Positions 1 to 8,851 of a DNA stretch of 64,000 nt are shown piece by piece. The notes beneath the pieces were generated by a model, which searched no databases, was not told the origin of the DNA, and saw only the letters and a list, made by a program, of their open reading frames with translations. The position numbers and the translations under genes were made by a program. The DNA is from Actinomadura craniellae (lineage in GTDB: Bacteria; Actinomycetota; Actinomycetes; Streptosporangiales; Streptosporangiaceae): NCBI RefSeq assembly GCF_003289645.1, contig NZ_QLYX01000016.1, positions 145,550-209,549 on the forward strand, read 5' to 3'. Numbering within the stretch: the first letter of the stretch is position 1; each line of letters begins with the position of its first letter.

Positions 1-68
1 AGTCCAAGGCGCCCCACCCCGGGCGGCAGGGCTCCGCCAAAGCCGGTGGAGACTCCACGGCGTGGGCT

Positions 69-956
69 CTACGAACTCGGGCGGTGAGCGTGGAGTAGGT
101 CGGCTATGGCTTCGGCTACCTGGTCGGCTCCGGCGAAGAAGGTGAAGGCGGGGGCCGGGTTGGCCTCGAAGCAGAACCAGTCGCCTTCCGGGGTCATGCG
201 CAGGTCGATGCCGGCGACGACCAGTCCCAGGGCTCGGGCCAGGGCCACGCAGCGTTCGGTGAGGTCGCCAGGCAATTCGACCGTGCTCTGCTTCAGGGCC
301 GCGTCGCGAACCCGGTAGTCGACGGCGTCGGAAACGAGCCGGACCGCGAAGGTCCGGTCGCCGACGACGTGGACGCGCACGTCCTCGCCCGGGATGTGGC
401 GCTGGAACAACGTGGGGCAGGTGGCCAGGCGGGCCATCCTGTCGGGGTCGTGGACGTCGGCGAGCGCGACGCGGGCGCGGATGCCGCTGCCGGGCTTCAC
501 CACGACCGCCCCGTGCTCGGCGGCGAACTCGGCGAGGGCCCGGGCGTCGTCGGTGACCAGGCTGGGCGGCACCGCGAAACCGGCCGCCTCGACCAGCAGA
601 CCCTGGCATGCCTTGGCGGCGTTGGTCGCCGACGCCGACGGGCGGTTGACCACCAGGGCGGGCGCGTGGTCGGCCCAGGCGCACAGGGCGGGTGCGGCGC
701 GGCGGGCGTGCCGGGTCAGGGCCGTACGCGCCGGGGATCTGGTGACGGCGGGCAGCCGGGCCGCGTCGTAGGGGCGCAGGTACGCCGCCTTAACGCCGGC
801 CAGGTCCCATGAGGCGCCCGCGGTGCGCACGGTGCCGGACGTCACGGTCATCGGGCGGCGCTGATCCAGGACGAGGGGGTCGGCGCCGCGGGCGTGCAGG
901 GCCCTCAGGACCCGGGCGAAGGGGCGTTCTTCCGGGTGTCCCCACAGCAGGATCAT
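69..956 (-). CDS. ATP-grasp domain protein (RimK/MvdD-like ligase)
   Basis: A 295-aa protein ending the seven-gene operon. ATP-grasp enzymes join a carboxylate (as acyl phosphate) to an amine or similar nucleophile using ATP. The N-terminal pre-ATP-grasp part runs from MILLWGHPEERPF through YLRPYD and ALVVNRP (about residues 1-120). The core follows: VVVKPGSG with the nucleotide-binding Lys, FQRHIPGEDVRVHVVGD, then GIDLR and FCFEANPAP, where Glu and Asn are the expected Mg ligands. A start at 956 is preferred over 1043 because the family begins at the ILLWG strand and this ATG overlaps the stop of the preceding gene (ATGA-type coupling). The substrate is unknown. The closest functional analogues are peptide-tailoring or glutamate-ligating ATP-grasp enzymes. 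The family call is firm; the role is not. Confidence 0.85.
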   Translation of the reverse strand: MILLWGHPEERPFARVLRALHARGADPLVLDQRRPMTVTSGTVRTAGASWDLAGVKAAYLRPYDAARLPAVTRSPARTALTRHARRAAPALCAWADHAPALVVNRPSASATNAAKACQGLLVEAAGFAVPPSLVTDDARALAEFAAEHGAVVVKPGSGIRARVALADVHDPDRMARLATCPTLFQRHIPGEDVRVHVVGDRTFAVRLVSDAVDYRVRDAALKQSTVELPGDLTERCVALARALGLVVAGIDLRMTPEGDWFCFEANPAPAFTFFAGADQVAEAIADLLHAHRPSS

Positions 957-1606
957 CGTGCCCCTTCCGCGATCAGGGCGCCGAGAGCGGCGGTGACCTC
1001 GCCATCCGCGGCCTGCCACCAGGGCTCCACGCCGTGGACGCACCAGCCGCGGTCGGGTTCACGGGCCAGGCGCACGCACAGGACCGTGGCGTCCAGGGCC
1101 TTGGCAAGGGCGCGGACCAGTTCCGCGGCGGCCGGGTCGGCGCCGCCGGGCAGGACCCGGTCGCCGACCAGGGTGAGGCGGGTCTCGGCCCTGGAGCGGG
1201 CCGTGATGGGCAGGCCCGCCTGCACCGCGGCCCAGCGGGCGTCGCCCGGGTCCAGGCCGCGGCCGCACAGCGAACCGGGCACCGGGCGGTTGACGACCAG
1301 CGCCGGGGCCTGGAGCCAGAGCGCCAGCAGCGCCGTCAGCTCGGCCGCGACGAAGCTCCGTTCGGGTCCGGCGATGTGCGGCAGGTCCCACGGGGTGACC
1401 GCGGGCAGGCACGCCAGCACGGCGGTGACGTCGCCGGCCGCCAGCGTCCCGCAGCGGGTGCCGAGGGTGGCGGCGGGCAGGTCGGCGGGGTCGCAGCGGG
1501 TGCCGGGGCCGGCGAGAGTGCGGGGGGTCACGAGCCGCGCCCCGCCCAGCCCCCGCAGCAGGGGCCGGGCCGGGCGGTGGCCGCTCCCGGAGACGATGAC
1601 GATCAA
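953..1606 (-). CDS. Degenerate ATP-grasp-like paralogue, probably catalytically inactive
   Basis: A 217-aa protein beginning at a TTG (LIVIVSGSGH) that overlaps the upstream stop as TTGA, and ending in ATGA overlap with the downstream ATP-grasp gene. It shares APALVVNRP with that neighbour, and its last 70 residues (ELVRALAKALDATVLCVRL, then WCVHGVEPWWQAAD) align by eye with the neighbour's C-terminal GIDLR-EGDWFCFEANPAP segment. The middle, including the Lys-bearing VVVKPGSG strand and the RHIPGED lid, is missing, and the Mg-binding Asn is replaced (EPWWQ for EANPAP). I infer a pseudo-enzyme or accessory subunit that arose by duplication and shortening. No frameshift is visible, so it looks like a maintained gene. 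Confidence 0.7.
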   Translation of the reverse strand: MIVIVSGSGHRPARPLLRGLGGARLVTPRTLAGPGTRCDPADLPAATLGTRCGTLAAGDVTAVLACLPAVTPWDLPHIAGPERSFVAAELTALLALWLQAPALVVNRPVPGSLCGRGLDPGDARWAAVQAGLPITARSRAETRLTLVGDRVLPGGADPAAAELVRALAKALDATVLCVRLAREPDRGWCVHGVEPWWQAADGEVTAALGALIAEGAR

Positions 1607-4600
1607 CCGCTCTCGGGCCCGTCGTCGTAGAGGTGGCCGCCGACGTCGGGACGGTCGTCGGCGGAGATCCACGGGGTGGCGCCGGGCCCGTCGGCGGGGG
1701 CGCCGGATCCGGTGTCCTCGGTCAGCGGGATCTCGTCGCGGTCCTTCTCCTTGAAGGCGACCTTGTCCGGGTCGATCTTCTCGATGTCGGGCTTCTCGGT
1801 CTCCTTGGGTTCGATCACGTAGACCTCCTTGGTGATCGCCTGGGTCGCGCAGAGCACGGTGATCGTGTGCCAGCCGACCGGGAGGTTCAGCGAGACGCCC
1901 GGCGAGACGGTGGAGCCCTGGGGCACGGAGGTCGTGCCCCACACGGTGCCGCCCAGCCGGACGGTGACCGGCACCGCGCGCGGCGCCGCGGCGTTCAGCA
2001 CGGCCCGGATGGACGCCGCGTACCCCTGGACCCAGGTGGTCGGGAAGGCCGCGCCGTTGCCCTGCGTCACGTTGACCATGCCCGTGACGACCACCGAGTA
2101 GGACGGCGACATGGCGCCGAAGGGCGCGGTCTGCGCCATCTGCATCCGCAGCTGGTAGGTGCCCGGGACGTCGGGGTGGAGCTGCGCCCCGGCGCTGGTG
2201 GTCTCCCCCGGCCGCACCGGGTTGGTGCCCAGGGACATGTCGGTCGGGCGCAGCGGGTCGCCCGCCCCGCCGTGCAGGTTGATCATCCGGTGGTTCATCT
2301 CCCGGTACCAGGTGGCGGTACCGGTGTTCTGGATGGTGAACCACACGTACGGGCTGTCCCCGGCGACGATCGTGCCGGGCGGCATGGACGCCGCGACCGT
2401 GGCCGACAGCTGGGTGCCGGTGACCTGCGCGACCGTGACCGTGCGGTCCGGGGTCGGCTGGCCCCAGGGCTCGGTGATCCCGCCCGGGATGCCGCCGACC
2501 GCGGTCACCTTGCCCATCCGGAACGAGCCGGTGAGCGTGGCGGGACTGGTCCCCCCGGCCGCCAGGAAGGTGATCGTCACCTCCTGGCCGGGCTGCACCA
2601 CCGAGGGTACGGGGATGGCCGTCAGACGCTCGGTGCTGTAGTTCGCCTTGATGTAGACGAGCTGGACGAACCCGCCCCCCGGCAGCAGGGCGTGCCCGGC
2701 CTCGGGCCGCCACGCGCTGTTGCCGGTGTTGCGGACCCGCACCGTCAGGGTCTCCACCTGGGAGGTGTACATGGTCTGCGGCACGCTGATCGACATCGCG
2801 GTGGCGTCGAAGAGCGGGGTGTCGATGTCGACCGGGCGGATCTTCCACTGCTGGTTGGGCAGCCCCTGGTACTCGGTGACCACCGTCCGCAGGCCGTTCT
2901 CCATCCATTCGGGCCCGCCGTCGACGCTCAGGCACCGGGTGGTGCCCTTGAGGTAGATGACCACGTGGCCGTCGCCGGTGGAGACCGGCTGCCAGAGCTG
3001 GGTGGCGGCGGGCGCGCCGGGCTGCGGCGGCGGGGCCTGGAACACCCCGGACAGGTCGGGCCTCTCCAGCGGGCCGGCGGTCAGCAGCAGCCCGCTGTTC
3101 CAGGCGGCGATGGTGAAGTAGGCGTGGTCGTGCCACCGGAACGCCCACTGCTGGTTGGTGCCGCCGTGCAGCGGCCAGGTGATGATCGGGACGTAGGGGT
3201 CGACGACGTGGGCGCCACCGGTGACGTCGAGGTACTGGCCGCTGTGCCGGGCGGCCAGGGTGTAGCGGCGGTACCCGTCCTTGGGCTCGTAGGTGGTGGG
3301 GTTGGACGGGTCGAAGATCTTGATCTCCGGGATGCCCGTCTCGGGGAGGGTCAGCAGCGGGTCGTTGAGGTCGCCCGCGGTGGTGGTGGTCAGGGCGGAG
3401 CGGCCCTCGGCATCGGTGACGACACGGATCTGGCGGGCGTCGCCCTGCGGCATGCCGGCCGGGTGGCCGTTGACGCGGGGCTGCATCCAGAAGTCGAACC
3501 GGCCGCTGCGGATCAGCTCCATGGTGTTCTGGGCGCTCAGCGACCAAGACCGGCCGCCGTTGGAGCCGCCGATGCGCTTGATCGGGCTGCCGGGCACGAT
3601 CCGGGGCACCTGGCTGACCGCCTCGACGTCCACGCGGACGGCGTACTGCTCCCAGCTCGCGTCGACCAGGCCCAGCCGCAGCCAGCCCTCCTCGACGCGG
3701 GGCGCCCGGACCGGCGGGCTGCCCTCGGCGGCGCCGGCGCCGCCGGGCGGCAGCACCGTCACCTCGTCGGCGGCCCAGGTGTGGGGGTCGGCGCGGTGCA
3801 GCCACGTCCAGGTGCCGTGCACGTCGGCGGGCAGCGGCAGCCGGCGGTGCTCGGCGTCGACCAGGACCGGGCCGTGCCGGAACGTCGGCGTCATCTTCGC
3901 CAGCGGCTCGGCCACCCAGGAGCGGCGCATGCCGACGGCCTTGGCGGGCAGCAGCCCGGTCCGCACGTGGACCTGGCAGTTGGGCGCCACCAGCAGCGTC
4001 AGCGGCACCGGGACGCCGGGACGCACGATCAGCGGGTCGCCGGTGACGTACCGTTCGGCCAGCGGGTTGCCGGACTCGCGGGCGGCCTCCAGCACGGCCG
4101 GGTCGATGACCCGCAGGGTTCCGGGGTCGTCGCCGGCCAGGTAGCCGACCAGGCCGTCCTCGAACCGGTCCAGGGCACCCAGCACCACCTCGATCGGGAT
4201 GCCGCCCAGGGCGGGGTCGGCGGCCGGGTCGTCGACCTCGACCAGCAGCTCGGCGCGCAGCACCGCGACGGGGTGGCCCAGCAGCATGGCGAGGTGCTCC
4301 TCGCCGGCCTCGCCGGTGAAGTCGATCGTCCACCAGGTCGTGTCGATGACCTTGAGCAGCGACGACAGCGCCGTCGGGTCGTAGGGGCCGCCGCGGCGGT
4401 CGGCCTCGACGACGCCGGAGGCCAGCCCGGCCAGAGCCGGGTGCCCGATCGCGTCGGCCGGGTCGGCGCCCAGCCGGCCGGGGCGGCCGGGCCGGGCGGG
4501 GTCGTCCTCCCAGACGGTCGCGCCGGTGCCGTCGGCGCGCAGCCGGCCCAGGCCGCCTCCGGCGGGGTCGAAGAACTCCGCCGAGCCGTCCACGAAGTCG

Positions 4601-6876
4601 GGCATGAGGAACCCGGCGACGGGGCTGACGGTGTCGTCGGCCTCGACGGTGGCGCCGGCGGTGTCGGTGCGGCCGTCAGCGGCGACGTAGCGCAGGGTCA
4701 CCCGGGCCGGTGCGGTGAAGCGGGGCGCCAGGATGAGGCTGCCCGGGTCGTCGTCGGCGGCCGCGGACGGCGGCACGAGCGTCGGCGGCCCGGCGGAGCG
4801 GGCGCCCGAGGCCATCTCGACGACCTGGCCGTAGGTGTCCACCAGCCGCAGCCGGGTCAGCTTCGTGCGGCCCGCGCGCAGCGGCGGGGGAGGGGTGAGC
4901 AGCGGCGGGCGGGTGTCGCCGCCGACCAGGTCGCCCTGCTGCTCGCCGCGCAGCATGCTCATCAGGCCGTCCAGGCGGCCGCCGAGCAGGTCGAGCAGCT
5001 CGACGTCGGCGGGCGCGGCGGCGGGGCCGGCCAGGCCGGTGGCGACGGCCTTCCGCTGGGCGCGCAGGGTCGCGCCGGCCAGCACGGACGCGGGGCCGGC
5101 GGCCAGCGGCGCGCGGCCCCGGAACGTCCTGGCGGGCTCGGCCACCGCGGGCGGGGGCGCCCCTTCCAGGTCGGTGTCGCCGAGCCGCCAGCCGGTCGCG
5201 GCGAGCGGCTCGTAGCGCAGCTCCCAGTCGGCGTGCAGCGGGTTCCACGGGCGCGCGGGCGGGGTGACCGCGACCGGTGAGGGCAGCGCGCCGCCGTTGG
5301 CCGCCGGGGGCAGCGAGGGGTCCCAGGTCGCCCACCAGTCGGTGCGGGCCAGGGCCGGGGACCGCTCGCCGCCGACGGGCAGCGGGGCCGAGCCGGGGTC
5401 CAGCGCGGCCAGCTCGACCAGCAGGTCCTGGCACAGCGCCGGGACGCCGGAACGCAGGACGGTCCCGTCCAGCCGCCCGGCGGGCGCGCCGCCGCCACCG
5501 TCGGCGGCGGCGCCGAGGCTGGCGACCGTCTGACCGCCGAGCCGGACGGTGAGGCGGGCGTCGCCCTCGAACCGGCCGTCGCCGCCATGCTTGAAGCTAC
5601 GGCCGCCGCCCTGCACGATCAGCACCGGGTCGGCGGCCTCGAACAGCCGGGGCCGGGCCCGCTCGACGCCGACGAACTGCCCGGCCACGGTGGTGCCCGC
5701 GGCCGCCGAGGCAGCGGGTTCGGCGGCCGGCCGGGGGTCGGCGGCCTGCCAGATGGTCTCCTGGTGCGGAACGTCCGGGGCGGCGCCGAACCGCATCGCG
5801 TGCAGCGCGGCGGTCAGCCGGGACTCCCCGTCGGGGCTGGTGCCGCCGCCGGTGGCGCCGGCGGCCTCGCCGTCGGCCTGGGCGAGGAACGCGCGGACGG
5901 CGGTCAGCCGGGCGGCCTCGTCGCCGTCCTCGGCCGACAGCGCGGCCAGGGCATCCACCAGCGACTCGGCCAGGGCCAGCCGGATCGCCTCCGGGTCGGG
6001 CCGGTAGTCGGTCTCCGCAGACAGGACGCCGCCCAGGTCGCCGTTCCAGCCGGTGCCGGGCCAGCCGATCGACACGGCGCTGCCGTGCAGGATGAGGCCG
6101 GTGGGCGTGGGCGCCAGCCCGTTGTACTGGTCCCCCGGCAGCCGCCAGCGCTGGTCGGCGAGGTGGTCGGTGAACGCCTTCCAGCCCGCGGGGTTGGCGC
6201 GGCGCAGGGGGTCGAGCGCGGGGTGGGCGTACCAGCCGCAGACCAGGTAGGCGACGGGCCCCTCGGCGTCGGTGAGGGGGTCGTGGAAACCGAGCCTGCC
6301 CTCGACGTTGTCGTAGTACGCCGCCCAGCCGAAGTCGCCGTGGCCGAGCGCGGTGAGCGGCGTGGCGGGCACCGCGCCGGGCGCGGGCGCGGTCCACTGC
6401 TCCAGCGGAGTCACCGTGGGCGGGGTGCCGGGCGCGGCCCCGGCGGCGTCCAGGATCCAGGCGCGGACGGCGCGGGGCTTGGGGCCCGCCTTGGCCGACA
6501 GCCTGGCCACCAGCCACCGCTCGGGCAGGGCGGGGAAGACCACCGGCCCCGGTTCGCCGCCGGTGGGCGGCGCCTGCTCGGCGTGGGTGAGCGCGTCGGG
6601 GACCGCCCAGTGCAGGTAGGCGCCGGTGGCGCGGGGCGCCCGGTCGGTGAACGGGTCGGCCTGGAGCATCTGGACCGCGTCGCCGCCGGGGACGGGCTCG
6701 CGCATGGCGGTGTCGGCCCACTGCGCCGGGCCGTCGCCGGCGCGCAGGGCCAGCACGTCCAGCGCGACCGGGACCAGCAGCCATGCGGCGGCGTCGGGCG
6801 CGGCGGCCGTGGTGAGTACCGGCTGTGATTCGTACACGCTCTCCCCCGGGGTGTGGCGTCCTGCGGTGTCGCTCAT
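1603..6876 (-). CDS. 1757-aa multidomain protein with ricin-B-like lectin region and Ig-like repeats
   Basis: The start at 6876 (MSDTAGRH) overlaps the previous stop as ATGA. The first ~1050 residues match no family I know. A lectin-like stretch follows (about 1130-1340): three beta-trefoil-type motifs end in NQQWAFRW, LWQPV and NQQWKIRP, as in ricin-B carbohydrate-binding repeats. Next come at least two beta-rich modules resembling NBR1/CARDB-type Ig folds (VRVRNTGNSAW; FTIQNTGTATW), then a third Ig-like module (VPVTVRLGGTVW). The tail is acidic and charged (PKETEKPDIEKIDPDK). No signal peptide or membrane helix is evident, so export, if any, would need another route. Carbohydrate or envelope binding is inferred from the lectin region alone. 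The reading frame is intact over its whole length. Confidence 0.75.
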   Translation of the reverse strand: MSDTAGRHTPGESVYESQPVLTTAAAPDAAAWLLVPVALDVLALRAGDGPAQWADTAMREPVPGGDAVQMLQADPFTDRAPRATGAYLHWAVPDALTHAEQAPPTGGEPGPVVFPALPERWLVARLSAKAGPKPRAVRAWILDAAGAAPGTPPTVTPLEQWTAPAPGAVPATPLTALGHGDFGWAAYYDNVEGRLGFHDPLTDAEGPVAYLVCGWYAHPALDPLRRANPAGWKAFTDHLADQRWRLPGDQYNGLAPTPTGLILHGSAVSIGWPGTGWNGDLGGVLSAETDYRPDPEAIRLALAESLVDALAALSAEDGDEAARLTAVRAFLAQADGEAAGATGGGTSPDGESRLTAALHAMRFGAAPDVPHQETIWQAADPRPAAEPAASAAAGTTVAGQFVGVERARPRLFEAADPVLIVQGGGRSFKHGGDGRFEGDARLTVRLGGQTVASLGAAADGGGGAPAGRLDGTVLRSGVPALCQDLLVELAALDPGSAPLPVGGERSPALARTDWWATWDPSLPPAANGGALPSPVAVTPPARPWNPLHADWELRYEPLAATGWRLGDTDLEGAPPPAVAEPARTFRGRAPLAAGPASVLAGATLRAQRKAVATGLAGPAAAPADVELLDLLGGRLDGLMSMLRGEQQGDLVGGDTRPPLLTPPPPLRAGRTKLTRLRLVDTYGQVVEMASGARSAGPPTLVPPSAAADDDPGSLILAPRFTAPARVTLRYVAADGRTDTAGATVEADDTVSPVAGFLMPDFVDGSAEFFDPAGGGLGRLRADGTGATVWEDDPARPGRPGRLGADPADAIGHPALAGLASGVVEADRRGGPYDPTALSSLLKVIDTTWWTIDFTGEAGEEHLAMLLGHPVAVLRAELLVEVDDPAADPALGGIPIEVVLGALDRFEDGLVGYLAGDDPGTLRVIDPAVLEAARESGNPLAERYVTGDPLIVRPGVPVPLTLLVAPNCQVHVRTGLLPAKAVGMRRSWVAEPLAKMTPTFRHGPVLVDAEHRRLPLPADVHGTWTWLHRADPHTWAADEVTVLPPGGAGAAEGSPPVRAPRVEEGWLRLGLVDASWEQYAVRVDVEAVSQVPRIVPGSPIKRIGGSNGGRSWSLSAQNTMELIRSGRFDFWMQPRVNGHPAGMPQGDARQIRVVTDAEGRSALTTTTAGDLNDPLLTLPETGIPEIKIFDPSNPTTYEPKDGYRRYTLAARHSGQYLDVTGGAHVVDPYVPIITWPLHGGTNQQWAFRWHDHAYFTIAAWNSGLLLTAGPLERPDLSGVFQAPPPQPGAPAATQLWQPVSTGDGHVVIYLKGTTRCLSVDGGPEWMENGLRTVVTEYQGLPNQQWKIRPVDIDTPLFDATAMSISVPQTMYTSQVETLTVRVRNTGNSAWRPEAGHALLPGGGFVQLVYIKANYSTERLTAIPVPSVVQPGQEVTITFLAAGGTSPATLTGSFRMGKVTAVGGIPGGITEPWGQPTPDRTVTVAQVTGTQLSATVAASMPPGTIVAGDSPYVWFTIQNTGTATWYREMNHRMINLHGGAGDPLRPTDMSLGTNPVRPGETTSAGAQLHPDVPGTYQLRMQMAQTAPFGAMSPSYSVVVTGMVNVTQGNGAAFPTTWVQGYAASIRAVLNAAAPRAVPVTVRLGGTVWGTTSVPQGSTVSPGVSLNLPVGWHTITVLCATQAITKEVYVIEPKETEKPDIEKIDPDKVAFKEKDRDEIPLTEDTGSGAPADGPGATPWISADDRPDVGGHLYDDGPESG

Positions 6877-7637
6877 TCGAAGACCTGCCGGTACGGGCGG
6901 CTCAGCAGCGCGGCGGCGAGCGGTCCCGAGCCGGCCCTGCCGCCCCGGCCCGGCTGCCTGGCCACATCGGCGGCCAGCCTGACGATGTCGACGGTCTGGG
7001 GCGCGCGCATCTGGACCGGGACGTTCGCCCCGGACGTGTTCGGCGCCGGCGGGACAACCAGCCCCCCGGTCTGGGGATCGACGTGGAAGCCGTGGCCCAG
7101 TTCGCGGTGCGGTTCTTCGATCCAGACCGCGGACGGCACCTGCGGCCACAGCACCAGCAGCAGCGTCGGCGCCAGTGCCTCGAACCGCAGCGGCTCGATC
7201 GGGTCGAGCCCCGCGGGCTTGGCGTCGCGCGGCGGCACCGGATCGGCGAACGCCAGGATCTGCGTCGTCGGCCACTGCGCCACCAGGGTGGAGCGCAGCA
7301 GCATTCCCGCCACCGGCCCCGAGGCGGCGGCGGTGCGCATCCTGCTCCGGTACAGCTCGGTGTGCCGGGCGGCGAGCGCGCTCGCCCGGCTGCCCGTCCC
7401 GCCGACGCTCAGCACGCCCTCGGTCAGCGCCTCCAGCCACTCGCCGTCCACGATGAAGAAGCGGACCGACTCCTCGGGCAGCAGGGCCGGGTCGGGGACG
7501 ATGTGGTCGAACGGGATGCCCATCAGCCGGTGGTAGCGGTCGATGGCCTCGGTGACGGCCTGCGGCGGCTCGCCGGCGCTCAGCTTCTCGGCCGCCGCCA
7601 TGCCCCGCTGGAGCGCCGCGCGCCCTGCCTCGCTCAT
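6873..7637 (-). CDS. Unrecognised 254-aa operon protein
   Basis: ATG at 7637 overlaps the upstream stop (ATGA), and the gene ends in ATGA overlap with the 1757-aa gene. I do not recognise the family. The N-terminal third is helical (AALQRGMAAAEKLSAGE), followed by PEESVRFFIVDGEWLEALTEG, which reads as a compact alpha/beta motif, and LLRSTLVAQWPTTQILAF. The C-terminus is Gly/Arg-rich. There are no transmembrane segments and no signal peptide. Its fixed place between large proteins suggests an assembly or binding partner, but that is inference from context only. Confidence 0.7.
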   Translation of the reverse strand: MSEAGRAALQRGMAAAEKLSAGEPPQAVTEAIDRYHRLMGIPFDHIVPDPALLPEESVRFFIVDGEWLEALTEGVLSVGGTGSRASALAARHTELYRSRMRTAAASGPVAGMLLRSTLVAQWPTTQILAFADPVPPRDAKPAGLDPIEPLRFEALAPTLLLVLWPQVPSAVWIEEPHRELGHGFHVDPQTGGLVVPPAPNTSGANVPVQMRAPQTVDIVRLAADVARQPGRGGRAGSGPLAAALLSRPYRQVFE

Positions 7638-8851
7638 GACCTTCCCTCCGCTGCGGTTCCGGCGTCCTGCGGGATCGCGCCGTCGGGTGTGCCGCCGTCG
7701 GCGCCGGGTGCCTCCGCCGGGGTGAGCGCGCCGTCGCGCCGAGCGTGCAGGCGGCGGACGCGGTCGGGGACGCCCCACGGGTCGGCGGTCGCGCCCGACA
7801 GGCGCGCCACCGTCTCGGCCGCGACGTCGCCCGAGGTGGATCCGGCCGCGAACGCGGGCGGGCCCAGGCCCGACATCAGGTCGCGGCGGCGCCACTCGCT
7901 CAGCTCCCGGACCAGGGACCGGTCTGCGGCGGCCAGCAGCCGGCCGAGCGTGCGGGCGGTGGACAGGCTCACGTCCGTCTCGCCCTCGGCGGCCACGGCC
8001 GGCTCGTCGGCGACGCCCACGATCGGGCCCCGGTACAGGGCGACGCCCGGCGTCCCGTCCCGGCGGGTGTGGTCCAGGGAGGCGGGATGCCCGGCGGACA
8101 GGCCGAACGCGGCCGCGTTCTGCGCGACACCCGCCGCGACCTTCTGGAAAGTGCCCGAGCTCCCGGACTTGAAGGTCCAGTCGTGCAGCACCGGCAGGGT
8201 GACGGTCGCCGGGACACTGCCGCGGTCCAGGACGGCGCCGTGGTCGGCCAGCGAGACCAGGCACATGTTGTAGGCACGCCCGGCGACCGGGAGGCGGCCG
8301 GTCATCACCACCGCGACCCATCCGTCGTCGTCGCGGGCGGTGTCCGGGCCGCCGGGGGCGACCTGGCGGGCGTGGCACAGCAGCGGCACCTCGGCCCGCA
8401 GGGGCAGCGCGGCCCGGGCCACGTCCGCGCTCATCGACACCGTGGTGTGGCGGGTGCCGTCCGGCGCGGCCACGTTGCGGTTGATGGTGGCCTCGTTCAC
8501 GTCCAGGAGCAGCAGCGCCAGCCACGGGGTGCTGGTGGAGGGGGCCACCGCCTTCTCCCAGGGCAGGGTGCGGCGGCGTAGCACCACGTGCCCCAGCGTG
8601 GTGGTGTAAGCCCCCGCCGAGTCGGGCGGCGGGTACACCGACAGGACCTCGCCGGGGTCCAGCCGGTACTTCGCCCCGGCCACCTTGACCCACCGGTCCT
8701 CGGTGAACACCTCCAGCGGCTGCGCGCCCGCGTGGTCGGCGGTGGCGCTGTGCTCGACGGTGGTGGTCACCCGGACCCGGTAGGTGTCGTCGCGCAGTCC
8801 GGGGGCGACTCCGTCGTAGAAGTCGATCCGGCCCGGTTCCAGTTCGGTCAT
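7634..8851 (-). CDS. Unrecognised 405-aa operon protein
   Basis: Two in-frame ATGs are available, at 8857 and 8851. The second is chosen because it gives the same ATGA overlap with the upstream stop that every other junction of this operon shows. The N-terminal half is predicted beta-rich (RIDFYDGVAPGLRDDTYRV, YRLDPGEVLSVYPPPDSAGAY, HVVLRRRTLPWE, TPWLALLLLD). The middle has a conserved-looking VTLPVLHDWTFKSGSSGTFQ. The C-terminal ~120 residues are helical and charged with a flexible Ala/Gly tail. No known domain, signal peptide or membrane helix was recognised. A structural or scaffold role alongside the giant proteins is a guess. Confidence 0.7.
   Translation of the reverse strand: MTELEPGRIDFYDGVAPGLRDDTYRVRVTTTVEHSATADHAGAQPLEVFTEDRWVKVAGAKYRLDPGEVLSVYPPPDSAGAYTTTLGHVVLRRRTLPWEKAVAPSTSTPWLALLLLDVNEATINRNVAAPDGTRHTTVSMSADVARAALPLRAEVPLLCHARQVAPGGPDTARDDDGWVAVVMTGRLPVAGRAYNMCLVSLADHGAVLDRGSVPATVTLPVLHDWTFKSGSSGTFQKVAAGVAQNAAAFGLSAGHPASLDHTRRDGTPGVALYRGPIVGVADEPAVAAEGETDVSLSTARTLGRLLAAADRSLVRELSEWRRRDLMSGLGPPAFAAGSTSGDVAAETVARLSGATADPWGVPDRVRRLHARRDGALTPAEAPGADGGTPDGAIPQDAGTAAEGRS

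Noticed and set aside
1633..5280. 1215-aa plus-strand open frame
   Set aside because: Antisense shadow of the 1757-aa gene; low-complexity Gly/Val/Arg composition, no domain, no ribosome site. High GC keeps antisense frames open.
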